Counted from the stretch's first letter, positions 16,985 through 27,511 are shown. The stretch: 64,000 nucleotides of DNA from M269 sp964640795 (GCA_964640795.1 CAZXIN010000001.1:1-64000), one strand, 5' to 3'. Numbers and translations: made by a program. The notes: generated from the letters alone by a model not told the origin.

Positions 16985-19138
16985 CTAATGGTTGTTCAAG
17001 CGCGCCAGTGTTTTCTGCAAATCTTCAACAATACTCATACCGGTTGTATAGCCTTTTTCTATAATTGATGTGGCTTGAGTGAACTCAAGTATGCCAAAGT
17101 CTTTTACATTGGGTTGAATGTAGTAATCCACTTTGCGCTTGTTATCATTACGCTTATTGTAGCTTGCTAACATGGATGATCTGACTAGTGTTTCGAGGAT
17201 TGTGGGTACTTCAATCCCCTGACGTGATACCCATTTTTTCCACGCAGTAGCCCAAGGATTGGGGATAGATGAGAGCTGTGTATCGAAGTTATTGATGTCA
17301 GTGACATCGATGGCTAACACAGGACCATTCGAACGCTGGTTCATTAAGTCGCAGGGTAAGTTGTTGAGAAGGCCCCCGTCGACTAAGAAGTGTCCGTTGT
17401 CTATTGCAGGCGTTATAACACCTGGAATGGCGAGGCTAGCACGCACAGCTCGCCAGAGCTTTCCATTATCGTGACACCTTTCCTGAGCGCTGGTGAGGTC
17501 AGAAGACATACAGAAAAAAGGTAGTGGTAAATCTTCTATGTTTCTTTCTTGAAAAGAGTGATGGAGCAGAGTATCGAGTCGACTGCTTTTAGATAGAGAA
17601 ATAATGGGGAGAGTGTAATCCCCTAGAGGGTTAACAGACACAAAATATTGTTGCACAGCTTCAGTCATTTGTTGAGCATCAAAACCCATTGCAACCCAAC
17701 CACCCATGACTGCACCAATGCTGGTTCCACCAATTGAATCAATAGGAATATTGGCTTCTTCGAATGCTTTGATTACACCGATATGAGCGAATCCTTTAGC
17801 ACCGCCGCCACCTAAAACCAAGCTATTCGCTTGGTCTGTTAAGCGCCTAACAATTCTCGCCACGGAGTTTGAGTCATTAACGATCAGATGAAAGCTATTG
17901 TCTGCATCAAGGTGCGTTACCCATTTATTGGTGTCTTTGATGGCTGTATTCTTATGTGTCAAAATAATATTGACCGAAATGTTTCGCCAGTATGGCTGGC
18001 TGATAAAAGGCGCTATGCGTGAATTAACATCCTCTATAGAGTCTGATGAATTGATTAGCAGCCAAACTTCATCGGATCTTCTTAGGCAGTGATGCGACCA
18101 CTCGATTTCATCGAAATAGGAGGAAAATAGGTTAAGCCTGTTATCTGCTTCCTTGGCCTCCAATAATGCGGTTATACGATGTGGTGCAATGTTTTCGAAG
18201 CAAGATTGATCAGTAATACTGCTCGTGACAGTATGTGAAGACACCACATCGATTGTTTGCTTGCAGAGTGTATTTTTAACCTCTTGTAGTGGGCATAAAT
18301 CATCTTGTTGGCTGCGACTTAGTGCAATGACTGTTCTATTTTTTGGTTTATTTTGCCGCTCCAATCTTTCATTCTGAGCACGCAGCCTACTCATTAATAT
18401 GTTGATTATAGCCTGATTCAGTTGAGGAAATTGTGCGACCAGTGACTGAAAACTATCGACACTGAGCAGAGCTAGTTCGCTGTATCTTGATGCAATAATG
18501 GTTGCTGATCTCTCCTCTCCACTTATTACTGACATTTCACCAAAAAGTTCTCCTCGATTAATCTCACCAACCTTAGTCTCATTGTTGCCAACGTAAGCTT
18601 CGAGTTTTCCACTCAACAAAAAATAGGCGCTCGTACCAGGATCGCCCTGCTGAAAAATGACGTGATTAGGGTCTACATTGACGAATTGACAATGCTCCAG
18701 CATAGTCTCTAGAAAGCTGACTGAAATCGTAGGTGATAGCTTGGTAAGGCATTGATAAAGGGCTCTTGCATGCCGAATAGGTTGTAACGAGTGAGAGAAC
18801 GCCTCTAGCAAACATTCATCTTGGTCACCCTTATGTTCCAATTTTTCCCATTCAAAGCACTCGAATGTTGAATCCTCTGTACAAGATATTTGGTAACTGT
18901 GTGCACTTTGTTTACCCGAAAGTAGTTCGCCAAACCACAACTTGTTTTGCTCTTTCTGTGTTGAATATGTCGCAACAGTGAAAAGTCGGCCCTCTATATC
19001 GAGCTGAACGCGCACCGACCCTTTGACTAATTTGAAGAATGAGGTATTAGTCGTCGCTCGCGTAAATAAGCTTTCATCCGCTTTTATCTTGACGGTAATG
19101 CTTTCGCTAACAGGGTTAAAGAGATCGTCTACTGTCAT
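16985..19138 (-). CDS. Cyclic-nucleotide-binding patatin-like phospholipase (NTE/RssA family)
   Basis: The 717-residue protein combines a regulatory and a lipase part. Residues about 20-120 look like a degenerate cyclic-nucleotide-binding fold. A clear one follows at about 140-255 (FQQGDPGTSAYFLLSGKLEA, RGELFGEMSVISGEERSA). A linker region leads to the patatin domain (about 440-610): glycine-rich oxyanion loop LVLGGGGAKGFAHIG, nucleophile serine in GGTSIGAVMGG, and catalytic aspartate in LVDGGLLNNLP. It probably hydrolyses phospholipids or lysophospholipids at the inner face of the membrane. ATG with AAAGGA upstream. Confidence 0.9.
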   Translation of the reverse strand: MTVDDLFNPVSESITVKIKADESLFTRATTNTSFFKLVKGSVRVQLDIEGRLFTVATYSTQKEQNKLWFGELLSGKQSAHSYQISCTEDSTFECFEWEKLEHKGDQDECLLEAFSHSLQPIRHARALYQCLTKLSPTISVSFLETMLEHCQFVNVDPNHVIFQQGDPGTSAYFLLSGKLEAYVGNNETKVGEINRGELFGEMSVISGEERSATIIASRYSELALLSVDSFQSLVAQFPQLNQAIINILMSRLRAQNERLERQNKPKNRTVIALSRSQQDDLCPLQEVKNTLCKQTIDVVSSHTVTSSITDQSCFENIAPHRITALLEAKEADNRLNLFSSYFDEIEWSHHCLRRSDEVWLLINSSDSIEDVNSRIAPFISQPYWRNISVNIILTHKNTAIKDTNKWVTHLDADNSFHLIVNDSNSVARIVRRLTDQANSLVLGGGGAKGFAHIGVIKAFEEANIPIDSIGGTSIGAVMGGWVAMGFDAQQMTEAVQQYFVSVNPLGDYTLPIISLSKSSRLDTLLHHSFQERNIEDLPLPFFCMSSDLTSAQERCHDNGKLWRAVRASLAIPGVITPAIDNGHFLVDGGLLNNLPCDLMNQRSNGPVLAIDVTDINNFDTQLSSIPNPWATAWKKWVSRQGIEVPTILETLVRSSMLASYNKRNDNKRKVDYYIQPNVKDFGILEFTQATSIIEKGYTTGMSIVEDLQKTLARLNNH

Positions 19139-19364
19139 ATTGTCCTTTCTAATGCGTGCGCTTATGTTTTAAAACTGCACAGACTTAAAACTATAGCGTA
19201 TTAATGCAAATAGCTGAATAAGTACCTATCGGACGAGATTCTTGTTTACAAGTCTTGAATGATATTAAAAAGAGAAAAAAACGGTATACCAAGGAGTAGC
19301 TATATTGATGTAGCAATGATTGAATAGGTTTTTAATTCTCTTATTAGCTGCTGAGGACCATTGC

Positions 19365-20657
19365 ATGACACTGCGCAATGACATAAAAACGATTATTTTT
19401 ATTAGTATCATATCTATTTCAAGCTTTGGGTTATTTGCTGGTGAAAATGATTTGAGTTATTCACAAGCTGTTCGGGATATTGCTGAGACACCTAAAGTGA
19501 AGAAAGCGCTAAGCTCAATTGTGAAACAGCGTAAACAGAACGTCAAAGATCTTATCACGCTCACCGAAATAGAAGCTCCGCCCTTTAAAGAAGATGTTCG
19601 TGCAAAGTACTTTGTAACTATGTTGAAGGAAGCGGGTCTGAATGATGTGATTATCGATGAGGTTGGAAACGTTATTGGTCGACGAGCTGGGGTGAATGGA
19701 AAAGAAACTATAGCACTTGGCGCGCACATGGATACTGTCTTCCCAGCAGGGACGAATGTAAAAGTACAGAAGAAAGGCGACTTATACTCAGCGCCAGGTA
19801 TAGGTGATAACACGAGAGGGCTTGTGCTTTTACTCAGTCTCGTTCGTACACTCAATAAATACGATATTCAAACTGAAGCTGATGTTTTGTTTATTGGAAC
19901 GGTTGGAGAAGAAGGTTTAGGTGACCTGAGAGGGGTTAAGCACTTGTTTCGTGAAGGTGGCCCAAAGATCGATGCGTTTATTGGTATTGATGGCGGTGCT
20001 AATGAAAGGCTGATATATGGCGCTGTAGGGTCTCATCGATACCGAGTGACATTTAAGGGACCAGGTGGTCACTCATGGGGATCATTTGGTATGGCAAATC
20101 CTCATCATGCGCTAGGCCGTTCAATAGCGCTATTCTCTGCCAAGGCACCATCGGTCACTAATGAAGGACCTAAATCAAGCTTTAGCATTGGTCGTATTGG
20201 TGGTGGTACGTCTATCAACTCGATACCGTTTGAGTCTTGGATGGAAGTTGATATGCGATCTGGCGACCAAAGTCGACTAGATGCTGTTGATGCGATTTTC
20301 CAAAAAGCTATGTTAGATGGGCTTAAAGAGGAAAATGCATCTCGTCAGCATGGACCAGAACTTGTGGTTGACGTAAAGCAAGTTGGGCAAAGGCCCGCTG
20401 GGTTGGGTAATCCTGACAGCCCCTTGGTAAAACGCGGACAAGCTGCAATGCAATTCCTTGACATTGAACCAGAATTGACTGTTTCGTCTACCGATTCCAA
20501 CATACCTATTTCCCTTGGCATCCCAGCCATGACAATGAGTCGGGGAGGGAAATCAAGTAAAGCACATTCCCCCGTCGAATCTTGGGAAGACATAGATAGC
20601 CATGTTGCCATTCAGGCGGCTCTGCTTGTGGTCTTATCACATGCAGGAATGAAATAA
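19365..20657 (+). CDS. Secreted M20-family metallopeptidase
   Basis: The 430-residue zinc peptidase starts at the ATG at 19365, with GAGG eight bases upstream; the signal peptide is MTLRNDIKTIIFISIISISS then FGLFAG. Metal ligands and catalytic residues are present: LGAHMDTVFPAG (His, Asp), GIGDNTRGL (bridging Asp), GTVGEEGLGD (catalytic Glu and Glu ligand), the dimerisation domain with GPGGHSWG, and a C-terminal His in SSKAHSPVESW. It should cleave dipeptides or N-acyl amino acids in the periplasm. A strong terminator lies just downstream. Confidence 0.9.
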   Translation: MTLRNDIKTIIFISIISISSFGLFAGENDLSYSQAVRDIAETPKVKKALSSIVKQRKQNVKDLITLTEIEAPPFKEDVRAKYFVTMLKEAGLNDVIIDEVGNVIGRRAGVNGKETIALGAHMDTVFPAGTNVKVQKKGDLYSAPGIGDNTRGLVLLLSLVRTLNKYDIQTEADVLFIGTVGEEGLGDLRGVKHLFREGGPKIDAFIGIDGGANERLIYGAVGSHRYRVTFKGPGGHSWGSFGMANPHHALGRSIALFSAKAPSVTNEGPKSSFSIGRIGGGTSINSIPFESWMEVDMRSGDQSRLDAVDAIFQKAMLDGLKEENASRQHGPELVVDVKQVGQRPAGLGNPDSPLVKRGQAAMQFLDIEPELTVSSTDSNIPISLGIPAMTMSRGGKSSKAHSPVESWEDIDSHVAIQAALLVVLSHAGMK

Positions 20658-20675
20658 CTGATCATTACAGTTGAA

Positions 20676-20702
20676 GGGGGGATACATAACCCCCCTGTTT
20701 TT
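20676..20702 (+). terminator. Rho-independent terminator after the M20 peptidase gene
   Basis: Six G, an 8-base loop (ATACATAA) and six C are followed two bases later by five T (20698-20702). It lies 19 bases after the stop codon. Confidence 0.85.
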
Positions 20703-20733
20703 CGAAAACTTGACATATGATGACTTTGAAAGC

Positions 20734-20769
20734 GACAGGCAACAACCTATTGCTATAGAGCTGCCTGTC
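20734..20769. repeat. Long inverted repeat in a 519-base intergenic region
   Basis: GACAGGCA (20734-20741) and TGCCTGTC (20762-20769) are perfect 8-bp arms around a 20-base centre that itself holds CTAT-TGCT-ATAG. The surrounding gap 20658-21176 also contains TTGATTAAT (20912) and ATTAATCAA (20986) as distant arms; otherwise it is AT-rich with no gene. It must include the promoter of the 21177 gene. Confidence 0.45.
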
Positions 20770-21176
20770 CTAGCCCATTCATTCGTTTTGAGTTATTAGG
20801 CTCTCAGCTAAATCCGCTGGTCATGAAAGGATCACAATTTTCTTGTGGTTTTTTAAATAGCCTCTTTTAAAAGGCACCTAATAGGCTTTCAGAAACGAAA
20901 TTTGTCATTTTTTGATTAATTATTGCTCTATATCTTCTCGTTTGTTTGCTTTTTTTAGTCAAAAATGGCGTCCATTAAATTTATTATTAATCAATGGCTT
21001 ACGTTTTGTTTTTGTGTTTTTTAAAAGAAATTTGAGGCGTTGGGGTGTTTAACTTCTCAATTAACGTATTTAGTTTCATACTATTTTATTGCTACGAATA
21101 CCGACAGTACAAAATCTTTACAGTATTTTTACATTTACCGACTGAGATGATTAGTTTGTGAACAGGTGGAAAGCAT

Positions 21177-21758
21177 ATGAAAAATATAATAGCTACATTA
21201 TCATTACTATTAATAACTAACTCATTACAATGCCAAGCATCCGAAGAATGGGTAGATTCCAGCGTCGATTGGGCTAAGAGTATTATACCTGATCAGCTAA
21301 CTGTTTCAGTCAATAAAACAAAAACGCGATTTAAAGGGTATAAGCAGCAGAGAATTGAATTACTCGCTGTACAAAAAATAAAAAGCAATATTACACTTGA
21401 GACTGAATTACGCATGCATCGCGCTCGTTCAGAAGGGATTCAAGGCCACAGAGAGTTAGATTTCTCTGCGACCGTTATGCCACGTTACCAAGTGAATCAA
21501 TTTGTTAGTGTTGGCGTCGGTGTTAAGTATGAAGCAGCGCCTGTGTTGCAACTGCCTGGCAATGAACGTCAGAGTCTAGGTGCTGGACATGCTTTTGTCA
21601 TGAGCGGCAAAATCAGAGGCCTAAATGAAAAGCAATGGTTGCAAATCGACTTAGCTAATTACAAACGTGACAGCTTTAATGTCGCAGGCAATTTTGCATC
21701 AAATGTTGATGGCTTTAGTGAAAACACGCTTTCTTTAAGGTATCAAGGTCAATTCTAA
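21177..21758 (+). CDS. Exported beta-strand-rich protein, probably small outer membrane barrel
   Basis: The 193-residue product has a signal peptide (MKNIIATLSLLLITNSLQCQ then A). The mature part is made of alternating polar and hydrophobic strands (QLTVSVNKTKTRF, ITLETELRMHRAR, FSATVMPRYQV, FVSVGVGVKYEA, KQWLQIDLANYK) and ends in the aromatic strand SLRYQGQF, the usual C-terminal signal for outer membrane insertion. AGGTGGA precedes the ATG. Its last codons overlap the purU stop by four bases, tail to tail. The function is unknown. Confidence 0.7.
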   Translation: MKNIIATLSLLLITNSLQCQASEEWVDSSVDWAKSIIPDQLTVSVNKTKTRFKGYKQQRIELLAVQKIKSNITLETELRMHRARSEGIQGHRELDFSATVMPRYQVNQFVSVGVGVKYEAAPVLQLPGNERQSLGAGHAFVMSGKIRGLNEKQWLQIDLANYKRDSFNVAGNFASNVDGFSENTLSLRYQGQF

Positions 21759-22609
21759 GCAAATACGACAGTCTTGCTTTGATGAATAACGACCCTATCT
21801 TCTAGGTGATAACGCAGTCCGTTCGCTAGGGCTGTTTTTTCACAATCTTTACCTTTACGAACAAGGTCTCCTGCCGTATCACTGTGCGAAATGCGAATAA
21901 CCTGTTGTTCAATAATAGGGCCTTCATCTAAATCTTTTGTCACATAGTGGCAGGTAGCGCCAATCAATTTTACTCCCCTGTCATAGGCTTGCTGATAGGG
22001 TTTTGCACCAGCAAATGAAGGTAAAAAGCTATGATGGATATTCAATGCTCTCCCAGCTAAGTTTTCACATAGCCAATCAGGTAAAATCTGCATAAAGCGT
22101 GCAAGCACAGTGATATCAGCTTGGTAGTCGTTTATTAACTGTTGCACGCGTTTAAATGCTTCAGCTTTACTCATTTGATTGAAATCGACCCAATGGAACG
22201 GAACATTATACCAGTCAGCATACTCTTTCATTTGTTGATGATTAGCGATAATGCAAGGTATGTCGCAATAAAGTTCACCGGAATGCCAACGGTGCAGAAT
22301 ATCAATCAAGCAATGTGATTCTTTGCTGGCTAGCAATGCAACTTTTTGTTTCTGATGAGAGTCAGTTAGCTTCCAATGCATATCAAATCGTTGGGCGACA
22401 CGATTAAATGCTTCAGCAAATCGCTCTTTATCAAGGTTGACCGAGTCAGCATTGATCTCGTGGCGCATAAAAAAGCGGCCAGTCTGCTGATCTGTATGGT
22501 GGTTTGCTTCCACGATAGTCGCTTGGTGTTCGGCAAGAAATTGACTGACATGAGCGACTAAGCCTAGTTGATCTGGGCAATCGATAAGTAATCTAAATGT
22601 TTGTTGCAT
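21755..22609 (-). CDS. purU: Formyltetrahydrofolate deformylase
   Basis: The 284-residue enzyme hydrolyses 10-formyltetrahydrofolate to formate and tetrahydrofolate, balancing one-carbon pools and supplying formate for purine synthesis. An N-terminal ACT domain (LLIDCPDQLGLVAHVSQFL) is followed by a formyltransferase fold with the catalytic NIHHSFLPSFAGAKPY and the later TCHYVTKDLDEGPIIEQ segment. Length and domain order match PurU. It is a single gene, divergent from hrpB. Confidence 0.93.
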   Translation of the reverse strand: MQQTFRLLIDCPDQLGLVAHVSQFLAEHQATIVEANHHTDQQTGRFFMRHEINADSVNLDKERFAEAFNRVAQRFDMHWKLTDSHQKQKVALLASKESHCLIDILHRWHSGELYCDIPCIIANHQQMKEYADWYNVPFHWVDFNQMSKAEAFKRVQQLINDYQADITVLARFMQILPDWLCENLAGRALNIHHSFLPSFAGAKPYQQAYDRGVKLIGATCHYVTKDLDEGPIIEQQVIRISHSDTAGDLVRKGKDCEKTALANGLRYHLEDRVVIHQSKTVVFA

Positions 22610-22798
22610 ACAGTGCGGTGTTAACCTTGGCTAAAATAGAGGTTGAGCTTCATTCAAAGATCCACAGACCTAAGATGAATTGATAAGATGTGGAGTAAGT
22701 TACATTGAGGTGTAGCGAAGATCAATATGTGAACGAGTTATACGCCTTTGAAAATCTCTACAAAATAAGAGATACACAACGACTTTATTGGATGAATT

Positions 22799-25306
22799 TT
22801 GTCATTACCCGTAGCCGACATTGTTAATGAATTAATAACACAATTACGCACATCAAATGCTGTTCTTATTGCACCACCCGGTGCAGGCAAATCAACTTAC
22901 TTGCCTTTACAGCTGATAAAAAGTGAACAGTTTCGGTCAAAGAAGATTGTGATGTTGCAACCTCGGAGGCTTGCTGCGCGCAGTATTGCTCATTATTTAG
23001 CACACCAAATGCACGAAAGTGTTGGGCAAACTGTTGGATACAGGATCCGAGGCGAACGCAAAGTGTCTTCAGATACACGCCTTGAGATAGTTACTGAAGG
23101 TATTTTGACGCGAATGTTGCAACAAGATCCGGAATTAGCCGATGTTGATTTGGTTATTTTTGATGAGTTCCATGAGCGTAACCTACATGCGGACTTTTCA
23201 CTTGCTCTTTGCTTAGAGTCACAACAGGCTTTGAGAGACGATTTACGTATCCTTGTGATGTCTGCAACCTTGTCTGTCCATGGGTTGACCGATTACTTGA
23301 ACAAAGCCGCATTGATAAAGTGTGAAGGGCGCCAGTTCCCAATTGATATTCGTTATGTTTCTCAGAAGCGTCAAAATCAACAAGTGCTTGCTCTGTCTAT
23401 TGTTAACTTGACCGTTAGTGTTTTAAAGGAAGAGCAGGGCAATGTTTTGATCTTTCTTCCAAGCATTCGGCTTATTCGTGAACTGGCTGATTTATTAAGA
23501 GAAAAGGTAGATGGCGCACAAGGACAACGTATTCATGTCTGTCCTTTATATGGGGACCTTTCTCTGAAAGAGCAAAGTCAAGCCATTGAGCCAACCAGAC
23601 AAGACGAAAGGAAAGTAGTTATCGCGACGAATATTGCAGAGACCAGCCTAACTATTGAAGGTATTAGGATTGTGATTGATTCTGGTCTCGAAAATACCGC
23701 AACCTTTAATCTTAGTCGTGGTATCACCCAAGTTGAAACTAAGCGCATTGTCAAAGCATCTGCAACTCAACGTAGCGGTCGAGCTGGTCGACTGGAACCA
23801 GGTGTTGCTTATCGGCTATGGAGTGAAGAGCAAGATCAGCAGCTGGTTGATTACATTACTCCGCAAATACTAAATAGCGACATTACGCCATTAATTTTAG
23901 ATGCTTTGGTGTGGGGTACTTCGTTGAAAGATTTAGCGCTGCTCGATCAACCGAGTTTGGCGCAATATGATCAAGGCATGGCTATCTTACGTGATCTTAA
24001 TGCCGTTGATAGCAAGGATAATTTAACCTCTCATGGCCGAGAGATACAAAAGCTTGGATGCCATCCACGAATTGCCAATATGCTGTTGTCATCAAAAAAA
24101 ATAGCGACATTAGATGGCTGTGATATCAATCAAGCCAGATCCCTTGCTTGTATGCTGGCAGCATTGCTTGAAGGCAAAGATCCGTTGACTAAATCACAAA
24201 GTAGCGATGTTTATTTGAGGCTACAGTTCCTTAAAAACAACAAAAAGCATGGCTTATGGCGAGATGCGAAACATTGGGCTCAAAGGTTTGGGATAACGAT
24301 GGTGTCAGATTGGCCATTGCATATTCTCTCCATATTGATTGGCCATGCATACCCTGATCATATTGCTCGCCTTAGAAATGGTAATAACTATCAATTAAGC
24401 TGTGGCAGCGGTGCCGCTTTGTCTGAGGAGGACGGGCTAGCCGAATCGAGTTGGCTTGTTGTCGGGAAGCTGGTGCTATTACAAGGGCAAGTCAATGCTC
24501 GAATCGCATTGTCAACTCCGGTGAGCGAAAAGCAGCTGAGGATTCATTTCGAAAACCTTTTCCGTGAGCGAAGAGAGTGTCAATGGCAACAGAGTTCGAA
24601 AAGAGTTGAAGCTCGTCACCTACAGCTATTTCGAGAGATTGTTATCGATAAACAACCTTGTCGGGCGAGCTCTGAGGAATTGAATACTGTCTGGCAAGAT
24701 AAATTGGCTGAAATGGATTTTGACGAATTACCTCTATCGGCTCAGGCAAAAAATTGGGTGAGCCGTATTAACATGGCTCACTACTATAGCCCTAATGAAG
24801 GCTGGCCCGATTTTTCGAATGAAGGATTGATGTCCTCAACTGAGGTTTGGTTGCTTCCTTATTTGTCTGAGATAACGAGTTGGCAAGCGTTCGAAAAGCT
24901 AGATTGGTTATCATTGCTTAAGCAATTTTTAAGCTATGAGTTACAGCAAAAAGTTGAAGTGTTGCTACCAAAATCGATAACGTTGCCAACAGGAAGGCAG
25001 GCAAAGCTTGACTATGTGGCTATCGATAAAGTGGTTTTATCTGCACGCATGCAAGAGATGTACGGTACCTCTGTTCACCCCACTATTGCGAATAATAGAT
25101 TACCTCTTGTTGTTGAACTACTCTCGCCACGCCAGCAGCCAATCCAAATCACTCAGGATATTCCTAATTTCTGGAAATCTAGCTACCAACAAGTACGCAA
25201 AGATATGAAAAGCCAATACCCTAAGCACCATTGGCCTGAGAACCCACTCGAAGCAGAGGCGTCTTTAAAAACTAATCGTCAGCTCCGAATGCAAGGAAAG
25301 TTGTGA
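22799..25306 (+). CDS. hrpB: ATP-dependent RNA helicase HrpB
   Basis: The 835-residue DEAH-box helicase has Walker A APPGAGKSTYLPL, motif II FDEFHERN (a DEFH variant typical of HrpB), motif III VMSATLS, motif V TNIAETSLTIEGI and motif VI QRSGRAGRLEPG. It is followed by the HA2 region and the HrpB-specific C-terminal domain (PRQQPIQITQDIPNFW...YPKHHWPENPLEA). The TTG start gives MSLPVADIVNELI, which matches the family; an ATG seven bases earlier is out of frame and stops quickly. The 3' end overlaps the convergent AraC-type gene by 28 bases. Confidence 0.93.
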   Translation: MSLPVADIVNELITQLRTSNAVLIAPPGAGKSTYLPLQLIKSEQFRSKKIVMLQPRRLAARSIAHYLAHQMHESVGQTVGYRIRGERKVSSDTRLEIVTEGILTRMLQQDPELADVDLVIFDEFHERNLHADFSLALCLESQQALRDDLRILVMSATLSVHGLTDYLNKAALIKCEGRQFPIDIRYVSQKRQNQQVLALSIVNLTVSVLKEEQGNVLIFLPSIRLIRELADLLREKVDGAQGQRIHVCPLYGDLSLKEQSQAIEPTRQDERKVVIATNIAETSLTIEGIRIVIDSGLENTATFNLSRGITQVETKRIVKASATQRSGRAGRLEPGVAYRLWSEEQDQQLVDYITPQILNSDITPLILDALVWGTSLKDLALLDQPSLAQYDQGMAILRDLNAVDSKDNLTSHGREIQKLGCHPRIANMLLSSKKIATLDGCDINQARSLACMLAALLEGKDPLTKSQSSDVYLRLQFLKNNKKHGLWRDAKHWAQRFGITMVSDWPLHILSILIGHAYPDHIARLRNGNNYQLSCGSGAALSEEDGLAESSWLVVGKLVLLQGQVNARIALSTPVSEKQLRIHFENLFRERRECQWQQSSKRVEARHLQLFREIVIDKQPCRASSEELNTVWQDKLAEMDFDELPLSAQAKNWVSRINMAHYYSPNEGWPDFSNEGLMSSTEVWLLPYLSEITSWQAFEKLDWLSLLKQFLSYELQQKVEVLLPKSITLPTGRQAKLDYVAIDKVVLSARMQEMYGTSVHPTIANNRLPLVVELLSPRQQPIQITQDIPNFWKSSYQQVRKDMKSQYPKHHWPENPLEAEASLKTNRQLRMQGKL

Positions 25307-26412
25307 ATGTCCGCAGGGTTTTCCGCTATTTGCGAACAGCCTTCTTTATTGATGTTGTGTCTTTGTCTATATTCATAGGGTGTACAGCGATACTCGGCCC
25401 TAAAAGCTCTGTTGAAAGGGCCTATAGACGCAAAGCCGCTCTCAAGAGCAACAACAAGTATTGTCCAATGCTGGTTTGACGGTTCTTCTAATAACTTACG
25501 AGCGTATTCGATTCGCAAGCTATTAATAAATTGATTAAAGTTACGCCCATTAAAATAAAACCTTAGAGCGCGACTGACTCTGTATTCAGGGACGTCTAAA
25601 CGGTGTGCTAGGTCGACCATTTTCAAATTGGGTTGTAAAAAAATCTGCTCTTTATACAGGATGTCCTTGATCCCTGTGATAAGTGTGTCGTCGTCTTCAC
25701 TCGACATGCTTGTATTTTTGGGTTGTTCAGCTTTGCTTGCTACTTTGGCTTGTTTGTTGTGGTAATGCTGACTTAACAAAACCCCTTGTGTGACAATCAA
25801 TATTTGCAAAGCAGAGAAAACAACAAACCAAGGTAATGCTTGGGTAAGTTGAGGCCCCTCATATAGTGCGGTTGCTACGACGCTGCAGGCGAATATACCT
25901 GTGCCCGCACAAGCAACAAAGACCAAGCGTTGCCAGCGTTGAGCTCCTTGAACACTATTGTAACCACGAATAGCTTCCCATAGTGTGAGCATTAAAATAC
26001 AAGAAGACAAAAGGTTTGTGACTTCACCAATGGAGTTTGCAAAGGCTTGCAATTTGGGTTCTGCAGCAGTGGACATTGCATTCGCTATCTCTATCCCTTG
26101 ATTGATCATAATCAAGCCCGCAATGACAACCGCCACTAAAATATGCCTTAGCGATATCGCTGACTTTTCACGAAAAAGCGCCCTTGAAACCAACCAAAAT
26201 GCATTGCAGGTTGCGCAAGTGCCGAAGCCAATTAAGTACTTATAAATACCTAGATTGTCAGGGGTGAGTTGTTGGGTCGCGACCATAGCGATGGAGCCAC
26301 AAAAAATAGCGAAGGTGATATGCACGGCTCTTTTTTCACGAACGGTAAGCTGTGCTATTAGCATCGACAGACTAGTTGCTAATAAGAGACCGTAAAAGAA
26401 TTGAATGTCCAT
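25279..26412 (-). CDS. Membrane-bound AraC-family transcriptional regulator
   Basis: The 377-residue protein has seven hydrophobic segments in its first 220 residues and a cytoplasmic AraC DNA-binding domain at about 275-365 (LKMVDLAHRLDVPEYRVSRA, then SLRIEYARKLL and ALESGFASIGPFNRAFRAEY). This seven-helix AraC architecture is common in marine gammaproteobacteria. The ATG at 26412 is taken; an in-frame TTG nine bases earlier is possible. It is divergent from the DUF2306 gene, which is its likely target. Confidence 0.88.
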   Translation of the reverse strand: MDIQFFYGLLLATSLSMLIAQLTVREKRAVHITFAIFCGSIAMVATQQLTPDNLGIYKYLIGFGTCATCNAFWLVSRALFREKSAISLRHILVAVVIAGLIMINQGIEIANAMSTAAEPKLQAFANSIGEVTNLLSSCILMLTLWEAIRGYNSVQGAQRWQRLVFVACAGTGIFACSVVATALYEGPQLTQALPWFVVFSALQILIVTQGVLLSQHYHNKQAKVASKAEQPKNTSMSSEDDDTLITGIKDILYKEQIFLQPNLKMVDLAHRLDVPEYRVSRALRFYFNGRNFNQFINSLRIEYARKLLEEPSNQHWTILVVALESGFASIGPFNRAFRAEYRCTPYEYRQRHNINKEGCSQIAENPADIHNFPCIRS

Positions 26413-26626
26413 AACGCTCAATTGTTCGAATTATGATCAAAATGGTAACGGGCTCTTATTCATTTTACCAAAACACTTTGTTAGCAAGTATTTCAAATTA
26501 TAAGTTGCATCGCTGGCATAAACAGGTATCCGAATTCCGAATCCGGCCAGAATCTACTCGGTTTTGTCTAAATACTAAGGGTCAAGCTCGTTTACTTATT
26601 CTAATCAGTATTATTGAGAGGCTCTT

Positions 26627-27481
26627 ATGAATGAACAGACAAATACGATACCTTCATCCTTCATGCATCGATTCGGTGTTGTTTCAGCTCACGACTTATT
26701 GGGAAAGTTGGTTGCGAGTTGGTTGATAGTGGTACTAGTCGGGCAATGGATGTTTGCTCTTTATATTTTGGTTGTCTTTGCTTTTCCTTTCCTCGTTGGT
26801 GGTATTGCCAGTGTTGACTTTTCAAATATGATAACAGGTAGTAAGGAAGGGGATTTTTTTGGAAATACCGCTCTATTGACACACCTAATCCCTGCAGCAG
26901 TTATTAGTATGGGAGGCGTTTTTCAGATTGTTCCTTGGGTGCGCAAATATCATCCTCGCTTTCATCGTTGGAATGGCAGAGTGTTTTTAACACTCGGAAT
27001 ATTGGGAGCACTTACTGGGCTTTATTTGACGTGGGGGCGAGGTTCTCGCTTGAGTGATATTGGTGCATACGGTATCACTTTGAATGGTGTACTTATTCTG
27101 ATAACCGCACTGTTGGCTTGGCAATATGCTGTTAAAAAGCGGTTCGATCTGCATCGTCGTTTTGCTGTGCACGCTTTTTTATTGATTAATGGTGTATGGA
27201 CTTTCCGTTTGTATTTAATGGGATGGTTTGCCGTCAACCAAGGCCCTAATGGTAATAACAGTGCCTTAGATGGCCCCGTAGATATTGTCATCTCTTACGC
27301 TTGCTATATGGCGCCTATGTTAGTTGCGGAACTGTTTTTTTGGGCACAAAGACAGCAGCAGAATTATAAAATCATTGGAGTTAGCTGCCTACTTCTATTC
27401 GGTTTGCTAGTGACACTGGTTGGTGTCATTGCTGCGTCTCTCTTTATGTGGTTCCCTAGGATTTCTGAGGCTTTTATGTGA
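26627..27481 (+). CDS. DUF2306 integral membrane protein
   Basis: The 284-residue protein has about seven transmembrane segments. Conserved DUF2306 features are visible: the HLIPAA start of a helix, VPWVRKYHPRFHRWNGRVF with basic and histidine residues, RRFAVHAFLLINGVWTFRLY, and several histidines that could bind haem or metal. The molecular function of this family is not established. It is divergently transcribed from a membrane AraC-type regulator 214 bases away, a pairing that suggests inducible expression. Confidence 0.82.
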   Translation: MNEQTNTIPSSFMHRFGVVSAHDLLGKLVASWLIVVLVGQWMFALYILVVFAFPFLVGGIASVDFSNMITGSKEGDFFGNTALLTHLIPAAVISMGGVFQIVPWVRKYHPRFHRWNGRVFLTLGILGALTGLYLTWGRGSRLSDIGAYGITLNGVLILITALLAWQYAVKKRFDLHRRFAVHAFLLINGVWTFRLYLMGWFAVNQGPNGNNSALDGPVDIVISYACYMAPMLVAELFFWAQRQQQNYKIIGVSCLLLFGLLVTLVGVIAASLFMWFPRISEAFM

Positions 27482-27511
27482 GGAAGCAGAAACAGTGTGA
27501 CGATTGGAAGT

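Noticed and set aside
26433..26630. 65-codon plus-strand reading frame between the AraC-type and DUF2306 genes
   Set aside because: No ribosome binding site, basic low-complexity product, and it lies in the divergent promoter region.
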